A stretch of DNA of 64,000 nucleotides from Escherichia coli (GTDB lineage Bacteria; Pseudomonadota; Gammaproteobacteria; Enterobacterales; Enterobacteriaceae): the NCBI GenBank assembly GCA_021307345.1, contig CP089930.1, positions 62,001 to 126,000 of the forward strand. Direction: 5' to 3'. The position numbers were made by a program, and so were the translations under genes. Each line of letters opens with the position of its first letter. The stretch's first letter is position 1. Below are positions 9,991-21,829 of the stretch, piece after piece. The notes under the pieces are model-generated. The model did not search any database. It was not told the DNA's origin and saw only the letters and a program-made list of their open reading frames with translations.

Positions 9991-12180
9991 ATGCTTTCGA
10001 CACAATTTAACAGGGATAATCAGCATCAAGCCGCAGCCACGCCGTCGCTGCTCGCAGCCTGCATTGCTCTGGCCTTATTTCCTTCCTCCACTCTGGCCGT
10101 GCCAACCGCCGAAGAAACGGTGATTGTTGAGGGAGCAACCAATGCTCCAGTTGATGACGAAAATGATTACAGCGTAACGTCTACCTCTGTAGGTACTAAA
10201 ATGCAGATGACCCAACGTGATATTCCACAGTCGGTCACTATTGTCAGCCAGCAGCGAATGGAGGATCAGCAACTTCAAACGCTGGGCGAAGTGATGGAAA
10301 ATACCCTCGGGATTAGCAAAAGCCAGGCTGACTCCGACCGTACCCTCTATTATTCGCGTGGATTCCAGATCGATAACTATATGGTCGATGGTATTCCCAC
10401 CTATTTTGAATCACGCTGGAATCTGGGCGATGCACTCACTGATATGGCGTTGTTCGAGCGTGTAGAAGTGGTGCGTGGCGCGACCGGGCTAATGACGGGT
10501 ACTGGCAATCCTTCTGCGGCGATTAATATGGTTCGTAAACATGCCACCAGCCGTGAATTTAAAGGCGATGTCTCGGCGGAATACGGAAGCTGGAACAAAG
10601 AACGTTATGTGGCGGATTTACAAAGTCCGCTCACGGAAGATGGTAAAGTCCGCGCGCGAATTGTCGGCGGCTATCAGAACAACGATTTATGGCTGGATCG
10701 CTACAACAGCGAAAAAACTTTCTTCTCCGGCATTGTGGATGCTGATTTGGGCGAGCTGACCACGCTTTCTGCCGGTTATGAATATCAACGTATTGATGTT
10801 AATAGCCCAACCTGGGGTGGCCTGCCACGCTGGAATACCGATGGCAGCAGCAACAGTTACGATCGCGCCCGCAGCACCGCGCCTGACTGGGCGTATAACG
10901 ACAAAGAGATCAACAAAGTCTTTCTGTCACTGAAGCAACGATTTGCCGATACCTGGCAGGCGACGCTGAATGCCACCCATTCCGAAGTCGAATTTGACAG
11001 CAAAATGATGTATGTCGACGCCTACGTAAATAAAGCAGATGGAACGCTAGTGGGACCATATGGCAGCTATGGCCCCGGATTTGATTATGTGGGCGGCACT
11101 GGCTGGAACAGTGGCAAACGTAAAGTTGACGCGCTGGATCTGTTTGCCGACGGTAGTTATGAAGTGTTTGGTCGCCAGCACAATCTGATGCTCGGCGGTA
11201 GCTACAGTAAACAAAACAACCGCTATTTCAGCTCCTGGGCCAACGTTTTCCCCAATGAAATTGGCAGTTTCTACAACTTCAACGGTAACTTCCCGCAGAC
11301 CAACTGGGCACCGCAAAGCCTGGCACAGGACGATACCACACATATGAAATCGTTATATGCCGCCACCCGCGTCACCCTTGCCGATCCGCTGCATCTGATC
11401 CTCGGCGCACGTTATACCAACTGGCGGGTTGATACGCTGACTTACAGCATGGAGAAAAACCACACCACGCCTTATGCTGGTCTGGTGTTTGACATCAATG
11501 ACAACTGGTCGACCTACGCCAGCTATACCTCTATTTTCCAGCCACAAAATGATCGTGACAGTTCAGGCAAATATCTGGCGCCGATCACCGGTAACAACTA
11601 CGAACTGGGTCTGAAATCAGACTGGATGAATAGCCGTCTGACCACCACGTTAGCCATCTTCCGTATTGAGCAGGATAATGTCGCCCAGTCCACCGGAATG
11701 CCTATCCCCGGCAGTAACGGCGAAACCGCCTATAAAGCGGTGGATGGGACAGTAAGTAAAGGCGTGGAATTTGAACTTAACGGCGCAATTACCGACAACT
11801 GGCAACTGACGTTTGGCGCAACGCGCTATCTGGCGGAAGATAACGAAGGGAATGCCGTTAACCCGAATCTGCCGCGTACCACGGTTAAAATGTTTACCAG
11901 CTATCGGTTGCCTGTCATGCCAGAGTTGACGGTCGGCGGTGGTGTTAACTGGCAAAATCGCGTGTATACCGACACCGTGACACCGTATGGCACCTTCCGC
12001 GTCGAGCAAGGTAGCTACGCGCTGGTGGATCTGTTCACCCGCTACCAGGTGACAAAAAACTTCTCGTTGCAGGGTAACGTCAATAATCTGTTCGATAAAA
12101 CCTATGACACTAACGTGGAAGGTTCTGTCGTCTACGGCGCACCACGTAATTTTAGTATTACCGGCACGTATCAGTTCTGA
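9991..12180 (+). CDS. fhuE: TonB-dependent outer-membrane receptor for coprogen and related siderophores, FhuE
   Basis: Outer-membrane beta-barrel that imports ferric coprogen, ferric rhodotorulic acid and ferrioxamine B, driven by TonB-ExbBD. The 729-residue precursor has a long signal peptide ending near STLAVPTA, a TonB box (EETVIVEG), a plug domain (MTQRDIPQSVTIVSQQRM ... RVEVVRGATGLMTGTGNPS) and a 22-strand barrel closing with a terminal Phe (TGTYQF). Standard length, no frameshift. It stands alone, convergent with ptsG. Confidence 0.97.
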   Translation: MLSTQFNRDNQHQAAATPSLLAACIALALFPSSTLAVPTAEETVIVEGATNAPVDDENDYSVTSTSVGTKMQMTQRDIPQSVTIVSQQRMEDQQLQTLGEVMENTLGISKSQADSDRTLYYSRGFQIDNYMVDGIPTYFESRWNLGDALTDMALFERVEVVRGATGLMTGTGNPSAAINMVRKHATSREFKGDVSAEYGSWNKERYVADLQSPLTEDGKVRARIVGGYQNNDLWLDRYNSEKTFFSGIVDADLGELTTLSAGYEYQRIDVNSPTWGGLPRWNTDGSSNSYDRARSTAPDWAYNDKEINKVFLSLKQRFADTWQATLNATHSEVEFDSKMMYVDAYVNKADGTLVGPYGSYGPGFDYVGGTGWNSGKRKVDALDLFADGSYEVFGRQHNLMLGGSYSKQNNRYFSSWANVFPNEIGSFYNFNGNFPQTNWAPQSLAQDDTTHMKSLYAATRVTLADPLHLILGARYTNWRVDTLTYSMEKNHTTPYAGLVFDINDNWSTYASYTSIFQPQNDRDSSGKYLAPITGNNYELGLKSDWMNSRLTTTLAIFRIEQDNVAQSTGMPIPGSNGETAYKAVDGTVSKGVEFELNGAITDNWQLTFGATRYLAEDNEGNAVNPNLPRTTVKMFTSYRLPVMPELTVGGGVNWQNRVYTDTVTPYGTFRVEQGSYALVDLFTRYQVTKNFSLQGNVNNLFDKTYDTNVEGSVVYGAPRNFSITGTYQF

Positions 12181-12194
12181 TTAACACCTGTAAA

Positions 12195-12217
12195 AAAGGC
12201 AGCCATCCGGCTGCCTT
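12195..12217 (-). terminator. Intrinsic terminator of ptsG, between convergent fhuE and ptsG
   Basis: AGGCAGCC and GGCTGCCT arms around a short loop; read leftward it is followed by TTTTTT. It ends ptsG and may act on fhuE in the other direction. Confidence 0.85.
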
Positions 12218-12239
12218 AGTCTCCCCAACATTTTACTGA

Positions 12240-13673
12240 TTAGTTGTTGCGGATGTACTCATCCATCTCGGTTTTCAGGTTATCGGATTTAGTACCGAAA
12301 ATTGCCTGAACACCAGAACCAGCAACCACTACGCCCGCTGCGCCCAGTTTCTTCAGGCCAGCCTGATCCACTTTGGACACATCAGCAACGCTGACGCGCA
12401 GACGAGTAATACATGCATCGAGGTTAGTGATGTTTTCTTTACCACCAAATGCGGCAACCAGAGCCGGTGCCATTTCGCTGGTGCCGGTAGCTTTCGCATC
12501 TTCAGTTGCGTCTTCACGGCCCGGCGTTTTCAGATCCAGAGCTTTAATCAGCACACGGAAGATGGTGTAGTAAACAATCGCATAACCAATACCGACAATC
12601 GGGAACAGCCACAGTTTGCTGCTGTTACCAGACAGTACGATGAAGTCGATCAGGCCGTGTGAGAACGACGTACCGTCGCGCATTCCCAGCAGAATACAGA
12701 TTGGGAATGCCAGACCAGCCAGTATCGCGTGGATGATGTACAGGATCGGCGCAACGAACATGAAGGAGAACTCGATCGGCTCGGTGATACCGGTCAGGAA
12801 CGAGGTCAACGCAGCGGAGATCATGATACCGCCAACTTTAGCGCGGTTTTCTGGTTTAGCAGAGTGCCAGATAGCAATCGCAGCTGCCGGCAGACCGTAC
12901 ATTTTGAACAGGAAGCCGCCAGACAGTTTACCCGCAGTCGGGTCACCCGCCATATAACGCGGAATATCGCCGTGGAAAACCTGACCTGCTGCGTTGGTGT
13001 ATTCACCAATCTGCATCTGGAAAGGTACGTTCCAGATATGGTGCAGACCAAACGGCACCAGACAACGTTCGATGAAGCCGTAAATACCAAACGCAACTAC
13101 CGGGTTCTGGTAAGCAGCCCACTGGGAGAAGGTCTGGATTGCGGAACCAATCGGCGGCCAAATGAAGGACAGCACAACGCCAGTAAAGATGGCAGCCAAA
13201 CCAGAAATGATCGGTACAAAGCGTTTACCGGCAAAGAAGCCAAGATACTCAGGCAGCTTAATACGGTAGAAACGGTTAAACATGTACGCTGCAATCGCAC
13301 CGGAGATGATCCCCCCAAGTACGCCAGTATCCGCCAGATGTTTAGCGGCAATTTCTTCAGCAGGTAAATGCAGTACCAGCGGCGCGACCACAGCCATGGT
13401 TTTTACCATGATGCCATAGGCAACAACTGCGGCAAGAGCGGATACGCCATCGTTATTGGTAAAGCCAAGGGCGACACCGATCGCAAAAATAAGTGGCATG
13501 TTTGCAAAGACGGAACCGCCTGCTTCTGCCATAACATGCGATACAACGGCTGGCAGCCAGCTGAAATTCGCGGAACCGACGCCCAGCAGAATACCTGCGA
13601 TAGGCAGTACGGATACCGGCAGCATCAGCGATTTACCGACCTTTTGCAGGTTAGCAAATGCATTCTTAAACAT
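12240..13673 (-). CDS. ptsG: PTS glucose permease, enzyme IICB(Glc)
   Basis: Glucose transporter of the phosphotransferase system: imports and phosphorylates glucose to glucose 6-phosphate using phosphate from IIA(Glc). 477 residues: the membrane IIC domain with multiple hydrophobic segments (residues about 1-380), a linker with [11 protein letters not shown], and the soluble IIB domain with the phosphorylation Cys in [11 protein letters not shown]. Dephosphorylated IIB binds the repressor Mlc, coupling transport to gene control. Expression is set by CRP, Mlc and the small RNA SgrS, all with recognisable sites upstream. Confidence 0.98.
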
Positions 13674-13702
13674 AATTGAGAGTGCTCCTGAGTATGGGTG
13701 CT
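13674..13702 (-). promoter_or_regulatory. ptsG ribosome-binding region, target of small RNA SgrS
   Basis: The leader just before the ptsG ATG reads CACCCATACTCAGGAGCACT on the minus strand, including the AGGAG Shine-Dalgarno. This is the segment to which SgrS is known to pair in E. coli during phosphosugar stress, blocking translation and causing RNase E decay. The sgrS gene itself is not in the window. Confidence 0.8.
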
Positions 13703-13764
13703 TTTTACGTTCTCACGCGTGGCAAGGGGGGAGAACCTTGCCGTGTACAGGGCATCTAAGCGCC

Positions 13765-13791
13765 CTTTATTTATTACACAGAGTAAAATAA
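13765..13791. promoter_or_regulatory. Mlc operator, proximal, of ptsG
   Basis: On the minus strand TTATTTTACTCTGTGTAATA followed by AATAAAGG, the form I recall for the Mlc site overlapping the ptsG P1 start region. Mlc represses ptsG when glucose is absent. Confidence 0.8.
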
Positions 13792-13806
13792 TTCAGTGTC
13801 GATTTG

Positions 13807-13824
13807 TTTGACGGCTATCACGTT
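13807..13824. promoter_or_regulatory. CRP site of ptsG
   Basis: On the minus strand AACGTGATAGCCGTCAAA fits CRP with one good half (GTGA) and one degenerate half, at the distance expected for the class II CRP site of ptsG P1. Confidence 0.65.
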
Positions 13825-13924
13825 TCAACTTCAGGTCTTTAGCGAAGTTGCACATTTTGACAAAACATATGTCAAGATATTACAAACATGGTTAGCCACC
13901 GCCCAATTTGCGGCGGTGAACTTT

Positions 13925-13953
13925 ACTCGTTTTAACCATTAATTACGAGCTTA
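13925..13953. promoter_or_regulatory. Mlc operator, distal, of ptsG
   Basis: On the minus strand AGCTCGTAATTAATGGTTAA followed by AACGAG, close to the upstream Mlc site known for ptsG. It lies 10-40 bp from the tatD stop. Confidence 0.7.
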
Positions 13954-13965
13954 AAAAAAATTCAT

Positions 13966-14763
13966 TCAACTGATGGACTGAAGGCGGGAAGCGTCGATGT
14001 GAAACAGACGGGCGAAGTTATCGGTGGTTACCTGCGCCAGTTCTTCAACGGCAACACCTTTCAACACAGCCATGTATTCTGCAACGTCACGAACCATTGC
14101 AGGTTGATTCTCTTTTCCTCGATGTGGCACTGGCGCCAGGTAAGGCGAATCAGTTTCCACCAGGAGTCGATCCAGCGGGACATAACGCGCGGCATCGCGC
14201 AGTTGTTCCGCATTACGGAAGGTCACAATGCCGGAAAAGGAGATATAAAATCCGAGATCCAGTAACTTGCCCGCCGTTTCTTTGTCCTCTGTAAAACAGT
14301 GTAGTACGCCACCACAATCCGTCACTTTTTCTTCGCGCAGAATAGCCAGCGTATCGGCGCGGGCGTCACGCGTATGGACGATAACCGGCTTGTTCAGTTC
14401 GCGACCAATCTGGATATGGTGAATAAAGGATTCTTGCTGACGGACTTTTGTTTCCGGCGTGTAATAATAATCCAGCCCGGTTTCACCCAGCGCAACAACG
14501 CCCTCTTCTGTTGCCAGACGGCGTAAATCTTCCACATCGTAGGGATCATTCTGATTTAGCGGATGCACGCCGCAAGAAAAAACGACGTTGTCACGTTCAC
14601 CGACCAGATCCCGCATATGCAGGTAACCGGGCAATGTTGTGGCGACCGCCAGGCAAAATTTCACATCGCGCGCAGCGGCTTTCGCCAGAACGTCATCCAC
14701 GTCCTTGTGCAAAGATTCATAATTCAGACCATCGAGATGGCAGTGTGAGTCGACTAAAAACAT
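13966..14763 (-). CDS. ycfH: TatD-family metal-dependent deoxyribonuclease YcfH
   Basis: 265-residue TIM-barrel metallohydrolase of the TatD family. Metal ligands are visible in VDSHCHLDG (residues 4-12), GETGLDYYY (about 92-100), VIVHTRDA, LHCFTED and VETDSPYLAP. Relatives have 3'-5' DNase or D-aminoacyl-tRNA deacylase-like roles; the substrate in the cell is uncertain. Start ATG 14763 follows the holB stop by 10 bp and gives the standard length; the open frame runs on upstream into holB. Last gene of the pabC-mltG-tmk-holB-ycfH run. Confidence 0.93.
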   Translation of the reverse strand: MFLVDSHCHLDGLNYESLHKDVDDVLAKAAARDVKFCLAVATTLPGYLHMRDLVGERDNVVFSCGVHPLNQNDPYDVEDLRRLATEEGVVALGETGLDYYYTPETKVRQQESFIHHIQIGRELNKPVIVHTRDARADTLAILREEKVTDCGGVLHCFTEDKETAGKLLDLGFYISFSGIVTFRNAEQLRDAARYVPLDRLLVETDSPYLAPVPHRGKENQPAMVRDVAEYMAVLKGVAVEELAQVTTDNFARLFHIDASRLQSIS

Positions 14764-14773
14764 AATGTCTCTC

Positions 14774-15778
14774 TTAAAGATGAGGAACCGGTAACACAAC
14801 ACCCGGTTGCAGGTAATGCTCAATACGCAGTAAAAGATCGGTGATGACAAGCTCGCGGTTTACGCCTGTGACAGAAATTAACTGCTCACGACTTTGGCAA
14901 ACATCCCCCAGTATAGCCTGCAGGCGAGAGGGAGAAAGCTGGTTTGCCAGTGCGGCGACAACACCAGGAACATCAACATTGGTGACTTGTGAAGCACCAT
15001 AATGGCATTTGAGCGCATCCATCAACAAAGTTGCCAACCAGTGCAGACGCGCCGGAGCTTGTTCGTGGTTCAGTGCCGACAACATCGAATACCAGTCACC
15101 CGATTGCACGCTGTGTGCCAATGCCTGACAAAGTATCTCACGTGCCTGCCAGGTATCTCCCTGAAACAACCCCAACGCCGCGCCAGGCGAACCGGCGCTC
15201 AGACGCAATGCGGTTATTATGGCCTCTTGTGACATTGTCACTTCACGCGCAAGCCAGCTCACTGCGTACTGTTCTGGCGGCGGTGCAAGGTAATGTAAGC
15301 GACAACGGCTGCGCAGTGTTGCCAGTAAGCGTTCAAGTTCTCGTGTAGCGAGGAAAAACCAGGTTTCCGCTGGCGGCTCTTCCAGCGTTTTCAGCAAGGC
15401 ATTGGCAGCAGCATCGGTCAGCAAGGCGGCATCGGTGACCCAGACAACTTTCGCACCGCCTAATCGTGCGTGTTCATTCAGCTTTTCAGTGACTTCACGC
15501 ACGGCATCAATGCCCAGAGCATTCTTCCCTTTTTCGGGAGCAAGAGTGTAATAATCGGGATGCGTCCCCGCCTGCATCAACTGGCATCCGCGACAATGAC
15601 CACAACTTTTGTGCCCCTGCGGTTGTTGGCAAAGTAAATAACGGCTAAGAGCGTAGATTAAGGCATCATCGCCCATGCCAGGTAATGCCTGAATCAGTAG
15701 CGCATGGTGACCCCTTCCGGCCTGATAGCTGGCTACCAGTTTTTCGAAATCAGGTCGTAACCATGGATACCATCTCAT
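14774..15778 (-). CDS. holB: DNA polymerase III delta-prime subunit
   Basis: Clamp-loader subunit that works with delta, gamma/tau, chi and psi to load the beta clamp. 334 residues of the AAA+ fold; like known delta-prime it has no proper Walker A ([13 protein letters not shown] in its place). A zinc-binding Cys cluster ([11 protein letters not shown]) and the SRC motif ([11 protein letters not shown]) that supplies the arginine finger are present. Its start overlaps the tmk stop by 4 bases (ATGA), indicating translational coupling. Confidence 0.97.
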   Translation of the reverse strand: MRWYPWLRPDFEKLVASYQAGRGHHALLIQALPGMGDDALIYALSRYLLCQQPQGHKSCGHCRGCQLMQAGTHPDYYTLAPEKGKNALGIDAVREVTEKLNEHARLGGAKVVWVTDAALLTDAAANALLKTLEEPPAETWFFLATRELERLLATLRSRCRLHYLAPPPEQYAVSWLAREVTMSQEAIITALRLSAGSPGAALGLFQGDTWQAREILCQALAHSVQSGDWYSMLSALNHEQAPARLHWLATLLMDALKCHYGASQVTNVDVPGVVAALANQLSPSRLQAILGDVCQSREQLISVTGVNRELVITDLLLRIEHYLQPGVVLPVPHL

Positions 15779-16416
15779 TCGCCCTGCTCCTTAACCCAGT
15801 GAGTCACGGTGGTGCGAATCGCGTCCATGACGGCTTCCAGCGATTGTGTTGCATCAATAGTGTGAATGCTTTTATCTTGTGCAGCCAGTTCCAGATAGCG
15901 GGCGCGGGTGCGATTAAAGAAATCAAAAGACTCTTGCTCAATGCGATCCAGCTCGCCGCGCGCGCGCGCGCGCTTAAGGCCGACTTCTGGGGTAACATCG
16001 AGATAGAGCGTTAAATCAGGGCGAAAATCCCCAAGAACGGCATCACGCAACGTTGCCAGCATATGTTGGTCAATACCACGTCCGCCGCCCTGATACGCCT
16101 GAGTGGAGAGATCGTGGCGATCGCCAATCACCCAGGTGCCGTTAGCCAGCGCAGGTTTGATGACCGTTTCTACCAGTTGAACGCGCGCGGCATAAAACAT
16201 CAGAACTTCGGCTTTATCGGTAATGACTTCATCGCCTACCGATTTGATATCCAGCACCAGGCTTCTTAACTTTTCGGCAAGTTGCGTACCGCCAGGTTCC
16301 CGAGTGAAAACCATGTCGCGGATACCCAGTTGCTCAAGCGTCTCAACCACCACGTTGCGTGCGGTGGTTTTGCCTGCGCCTTCCAGCCCTTCAATGACGA
16401 TATACTTACTGCGCAT
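15775..16416 (-). CDS. tmk: Thymidylate kinase
   Basis: Phosphorylates dTMP to dTDP with ATP. The 213-residue protein has a P-loop [11 protein letters not shown] at residues 8-18, the substrate loop TREPGGTQ, and the DRH motif in [16 protein letters not shown]; the LID has [10 protein letters not shown], with catalytic arginines as in the E. coli-type (class II) enzyme. The LID is encoded by a 17-base alternating CG tract (15957-15973). The start overlaps the mltG stop by 11 bases and the stop overlaps holB by 4. Confidence 0.97.
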   Translation of the reverse strand: MRSKYIVIEGLEGAGKTTARNVVVETLEQLGIRDMVFTREPGGTQLAEKLRSLVLDIKSVGDEVITDKAEVLMFYAARVQLVETVIKPALANGTWVIGDRHDLSTQAYQGGGRGIDQHMLATLRDAVLGDFRPDLTLYLDVTPEVGLKRARARGELDRIEQESFDFFNRTRARYLELAAQDKSIHTIDATQSLEAVMDAIRTTVTHWVKEQGE

Positions 16417-17428
16417 TTTTTTCCTTAAGCACTTTCAGATAATCCTGCACAGACTTGTTATGACTGGCAAGATTGGTATTAAACGTGTGACCACCTTTAC
16501 CATCGGCCACAAAATAGAGATACGGCGTTTTTGCCGGATGCGCAGCAGCCTTCAGCGAATCAGCCCCCGGCGTAGCAATCGCGCCTGGCGGCAAACCGGT
16601 AATGGTGTAGGTGTTATACGCTGTTGGCGTTTCCAGATCTGCACGAGAAAGTTTGCCATTATAACGCTCTCCCATCCCGTAAATCACCGTCGGGTCGGTC
16701 TGCAGGCGCATACCAATGCGTAAACGGTTGATAAAGACCGAGGCAACCTGATCTCGCTCACTGGCAACGGCGGTTTCTTTTTCGATAATTGATGCCATCG
16801 TCACCAGCTGGTTTTTATCTTTATAAGGTAGACCGTCCGCACGCCCTTCCCAGGCGCTATCAACCGCTTTCACCATTTTCTTGTGTGCTCGCTTGAGTAA
16901 CGCAACATCGGTGGTATTGGCGGTATACATCCAGGTGTCTGGCCAGAACCAGCCTTCAATCCACTCCGGGTTTTCCAGTTCAAGTGCCTGCGCTACGGTG
17001 GCGTACTTATCGTCGCTCAGCGTATGCTTGACATACGGTGCCTCACGCAATTGTTTGAGGTAATCGCTCAGACGCATCCCTTCCACCAGGCGTAGTGGAA
17101 ACTGTGCTTCTTTACCGCTTTCCAGCAATTTCAGCATCTCACGCACAGTCATCTGCGGTGTAAAGCGGTAAGTTCCGGCTTTGAAATGAGAAAGATCCGG
17201 CTCGATACGCAACAGCCATTGAAATACCCGTGGGCGATTGATGATCTTATCGGCATAAAGCTGTTCACCGAGCGCCAGACGTCCGGTTCCCGGTTTGAGG
17301 GTAAATATCGTCTCTTCTTTAATAAGTAATTTGCTGTCGGCGAGATGGCGAACCTTCCAGACGCCCACACCAGCGGCGATACCCAGTACCACCAGCAATA
17401 ACAAGACAATCAATAACACTTTTTTCAT
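16406..17428 (-). CDS. mltG: Endolytic murein transglycosylase MltG (YceG)
   Basis: Inner-membrane lytic transglycosylase that cleaves nascent glycan strands and sets their length. 340 residues: one N-terminal transmembrane helix ([20 protein letters not shown]), a LysM-like region, and the YceG catalytic domain with the conserved Glu in [19 protein letters not shown] and the family signature [11 protein letters not shown]. It lies 2 bp after pabC and overlaps tmk. Confidence 0.96.
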   Translation of the reverse strand: MKKVLLIVLLLLVVLGIAAGVGVWKVRHLADSKLLIKEETIFTLKPGTGRLALGEQLYADKIINRPRVFQWLLRIEPDLSHFKAGTYRFTPQMTVREMLKLLESGKEAQFPLRLVEGMRLSDYLKQLREAPYVKHTLSDDKYATVAQALELENPEWIEGWFWPDTWMYTANTTDVALLKRAHKKMVKAVDSAWEGRADGLPYKDKNQLVTMASIIEKETAVASERDQVASVFINRLRIGMRLQTDPTVIYGMGERYNGKLSRADLETPTAYNTYTITGLPPGAIATPGADSLKAAAHPAKTPYLYFVADGKGGHTFNTNLASHNKSVQDYLKVLKEKNAQ

Positions 17429-17430
17429 GA

Positions 17431-18240
17431 CTAATTCGGGTGCTCACAAAGTGGGGCTAAATATTCATATAGCGTTGTTGACGAAAAGGAGGCTTCGCCA
17501 CAGGCACGCACGGGAATCACTGGCATCAACGCATTACAGACTACCATCTCATCTGCCTGCATCACCTCCTCCAGCGAGGCTTGTACTTCGACAAGCTGAT
17601 AAGAGGATTGTGCCAGTAAACCGATGCAGAATTGTCGCATAATGCCGTTGACACCAGCCTGATCCAGACGCGGCGTATAAACTACGTTGCCCTTGCGCCA
17701 GAACAAATTAGCCGCACAGCATTCCGTAACCCACCCATCGCTGTCAAGAACCAGCGCCTCATCGGCGTTTGTCTGCTCAAGATGAGAGCGGATCAGTACT
17801 TGCTCAAGCCGATTAAGATGTTTAATTCCTGCGAGATAAGGATTACGTCCAAGGCGTACTGGACTTAGCGCCAGAGTAATACCCTCTTTGCGTAAGAGGT
17901 CATAATGTGCAGGGTAAGCCGCAACGGAGAGAATGCGTGTTGCCGGACCGCTGTTCAATGTGCTGTATCCTCGCCCACCACTGCCGCGACTGATCACCAC
18001 TTTCAGCACACCGTTCTGTTGTTCTGCTGCCAGCGTTTTCATCTCTTGCTCAAGCTGCGACCAGAAATCACAGGCGATCATTAACCGCTGAGTGGCTTCC
18101 TGTAGTCGCTGTATATGCGCGGATAACAAACTGACTTCACCGTCGATAATTCTGGCTGTGGTGAAACAACCATCACCAAATTGCGTTGCCCGATCGCTTG
18201 CTGCCAGCGAATCCTGTTTATGACCGTTAATTAAGAACAT
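17431..18240 (-). CDS. pabC: Aminodeoxychorismate lyase PabC
   Basis: PLP-dependent lyase that turns 4-amino-4-deoxychorismate into 4-aminobenzoate plus pyruvate, for folate synthesis. The 269-residue protein is a fold-type IV enzyme; the PLP lysine is in [13 protein letters not shown] (about residues 136-148), and [12 protein letters not shown] is the strand that lines the cofactor pocket. It follows fabF by about 120 bp containing a terminator, so it probably has its own promoter or partial read-through. Confidence 0.96.
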   Translation of the reverse strand: MFLINGHKQDSLAASDRATQFGDGCFTTARIIDGEVSLLSAHIQRLQEATQRLMIACDFWSQLEQEMKTLAAEQQNGVLKVVISRGSGGRGYSTLNSGPATRILSVAAYPAHYDLLRKEGITLALSPVRLGRNPYLAGIKHLNRLEQVLIRSHLEQTNADEALVLDSDGWVTECCAANLFWRKGNVVYTPRLDQAGVNGIMRQFCIGLLAQSSYQLVEVQASLEEVMQADEMVVCNALMPVIPVRACGEASFSSTTLYEYLAPLCEHPN

Positions 18241-18312
18241 ACCGGCTCCTTATCAGAGGATTGTTAGTGTGGCAGCATGTTCACTGCGGAACAAGTCTGA
18301 ATAAAACCTAAG

Positions 18313-18338
18313 AAAAAAGGCCCGCAAGCGGACCTTTT
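18313..18338 (-). terminator. Intrinsic terminator after fabF
   Basis: Read leftward AGGTCCGC and GCGGGCCT arms followed by TTTTTT, about 25 bp after the fabF stop and before pabC. Confidence 0.82.
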
Positions 18339-18359
18339 ATACAGGTGGGAAATAGCAAC

Positions 18360-19927
<1,568 letters not shown>

Positions 19928-20137
19928 ACTCTTAAATTTCCTATCAAAACTCGCTTTCGCGATGGTTTTCGTAGTGTATAAAATGTTGAAAAATTTGCAA
20001 CTAAATCCCGGCAGGTCTTACCACGATTTTACGTTATTTTGAGGCCATACCCCCCAACAACGCAAATCATTTTGCACTAATTATTACTCATAACCACGCA
20101 GACTGCGCGCAACATGAGCATTTTGTGCAAATCGCGG

Positions 20138-20872
20138 TCAGACCATGTACATCCCGCCGTTCACATGCAAAGTTTCACCCGTGATGTAAGCTGCTTCGTC
20201 GGATGCCAGGAATGCAACCGCGTTGGCGATTTCCTGTGCGCCGCCGAGGCGACCCGCAGGAACCTGCGCCAGGATACCCGCACGCTGGTCATCGCTCAGC
20301 GCACGTGTCATGTCCGTTTCAATAAAGCCCGGAGCAACAACGTTTACAGTAATACCACGTGACGCAACTTCGCGCGCCAGGGATTTACTGAAGCCGATCA
20401 AGCCCGCTTTCGCCGCAGCGTAGTTGGCCTGACCGCCATTTCCCATGGTACCAACCACAGAACCGATAGTGATAATACGACCATGACGCTTTTTCATCAT
20501 AGCGCGCATTACCGCTTTTGACAGACGGAAAACAGATGAAAGGTTGGTTTCGATAATATCGTTCCACTCATCATCTTTCATTCGCATTAGCAGGTTATCA
20601 CGAGTGATACCGGCATTATTGACCAGGATATCGACTTCACCAAATTCTGCGCGAATTTTTTCCAGAACAGATTCGATAGATGCCGGGTCGGTCACATTCA
20701 ACATGAGACCTTTACCGTTATCACCTAAATAATCGCTGATCGCCTGAGCGCCGCTTTCACTGGTCGCAGTACCGATAACTTTCGCGCCACGAGCTGCGAG
20801 CGTTTCAGCAATTGCGCGGCCAATCCCACGGCTTGCACCGGTTACCAGTGCGATTTTTCCTTCAAAATTCAT
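20138..20872 (-). CDS. fabG: 3-oxoacyl-ACP reductase
   Basis: NADPH-dependent reduction of 3-oxoacyl-ACP to 3-hydroxyacyl-ACP. The 244-residue short-chain dehydrogenase shows TGASRGIGRAIA for the cofactor, NNAGITRDN, and the catalytic Ser-Tyr-Lys in IGSVVGTMG and NYAAAKAGLIG. It follows fabD by 12 bp and precedes acpP by 210 bp, which hold an acpP promoter. Confidence 0.98.
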   Translation of the reverse strand: MNFEGKIALVTGASRGIGRAIAETLAARGAKVIGTATSESGAQAISDYLGDNGKGLMLNVTDPASIESVLEKIRAEFGEVDILVNNAGITRDNLLMRMKDDEWNDIIETNLSSVFRLSKAVMRAMMKKRHGRIITIGSVVGTMGNGGQANYAAAKAGLIGFSKSLAREVASRGITVNVVAPGFIETDMTRALSDDQRAGILAQVPAGRLGGAQEIANAVAFLASDEAAYITGETLHVNGGMYMV

Positions 20873-20884
20873 ATTTTTCCTCTT

Positions 20885-21814
20885 TTAAAGCTCGAGCGCC
20901 GCTGCCATCGCTGAAGGTTCGCTCAGCGCCGAGGCGGTCAGGGTGTCGACAATGCGTTTCGTCAGGCCAGTAAGCACTTTGCCCGGGCCGACTTCATAAA
21001 GATGTTCAACGCCTTGCGCTGCCATGTATTCAACAGATTTCGTCCACTGAACCGGATTATACAGCTGACGTACCAGCGCATCACGGATAGCATCGCCATT
21101 AGTTTCGCATTTCACATCAACGTTATTCACAACCGGAACGGTTGGGGTATTGAAGGTGATTTTCGCCAATTCAACAGCCAATTTATCGGCAGCCGGTTTC
21201 ATCAGCGCACAGTGTGACGGTACGCTTACAGGCAACGGCAGCGCACGTTTTGCGCCCGCAGCTTTACAGGCAGCGCCTGCACGCTCAACCGCTTCTTTAT
21301 GACCGGCAATAACGACCTGCCCCGGAGAGTTAAAGTTTACCGGAGAAACGACCTGACCTTCTGCAGCTTCTTCACACGCTTTAGCAATAGACGCATCATC
21401 AAGACCGATAATTGCCGCCATTGCACCTGTCCCTTCCGGTACAGCTTCCTGCATGAACTTGCCACGCATCTCAACCAGACGCACCGCATCAGCAAAATCA
21501 ATCACACCAGCGCAAACCAGCGCGGAGTATTCACCCAGGCTGTGACCGGCCATCATCGCCGGTGCTTTACCGCCCTGCTGCTGCCACACACGGTACAGCG
21601 CAACAGATGCCGTCAACAGTGCTGGTTGGGTTTGCCAGGTTTTATTCAATTCTTCGGCAGGTCCCTGCTGGGTCAGTGCCCACAAGTCGTAGCCCAGCGC
21701 CGCAGAAGCTTCAGCAAACGTTTCTTCGACAATGGGATAGCTCGCCGCCATATCAGCCAGCATTCCAACGGTTTGAGAGCCCTGTCCAGGGAACACAAAT
21801 GCAAATTGCGTCAT
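20885..21814 (-). CDS. fabD: Malonyl-CoA:ACP transacylase
   Basis: Transfers malonyl from CoA to ACP for fatty acid synthesis. The 309-residue protein has the nucleophile serine in MAGHSLGEYSALV (about residue 92), an N-terminal FPGQGSQTVGML glycine-rich motif, and the catalytic His in VPSVPSHCALMKPA-type context (SVPSHCALM). It follows fabH by 15 bp. Confidence 0.98.
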   Translation of the reverse strand: MTQFAFVFPGQGSQTVGMLADMAASYPIVEETFAEASAALGYDLWALTQQGPAEELNKTWQTQPALLTASVALYRVWQQQGGKAPAMMAGHSLGEYSALVCAGVIDFADAVRLVEMRGKFMQEAVPEGTGAMAAIIGLDDASIAKACEEAAEGQVVSPVNFNSPGQVVIAGHKEAVERAGAACKAAGAKRALPLPVSVPSHCALMKPAADKLAVELAKITFNTPTVPVVNNVDVKCETNGDAIRDALVRQLYNPVQWTKSVEYMAAQGVEHLYEVGPGKVLTGLTKRIVDTLTASALSEPSAMAAALEL

Positions 21815-21829
21815 CTTTAAATCCTTATC

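Noticed and set aside
12729-13367. 212-codon frame opposite ptsG
   Set aside because: Antisense shadow of a gene with strong codon bias; no family resemblance.
13674-13965. ptsG upstream palindromes as novel operators
   Set aside because: They coincide with the known Mlc and CRP sites and the SgrS target of ptsG, so they are annotated as such and not claimed as new.
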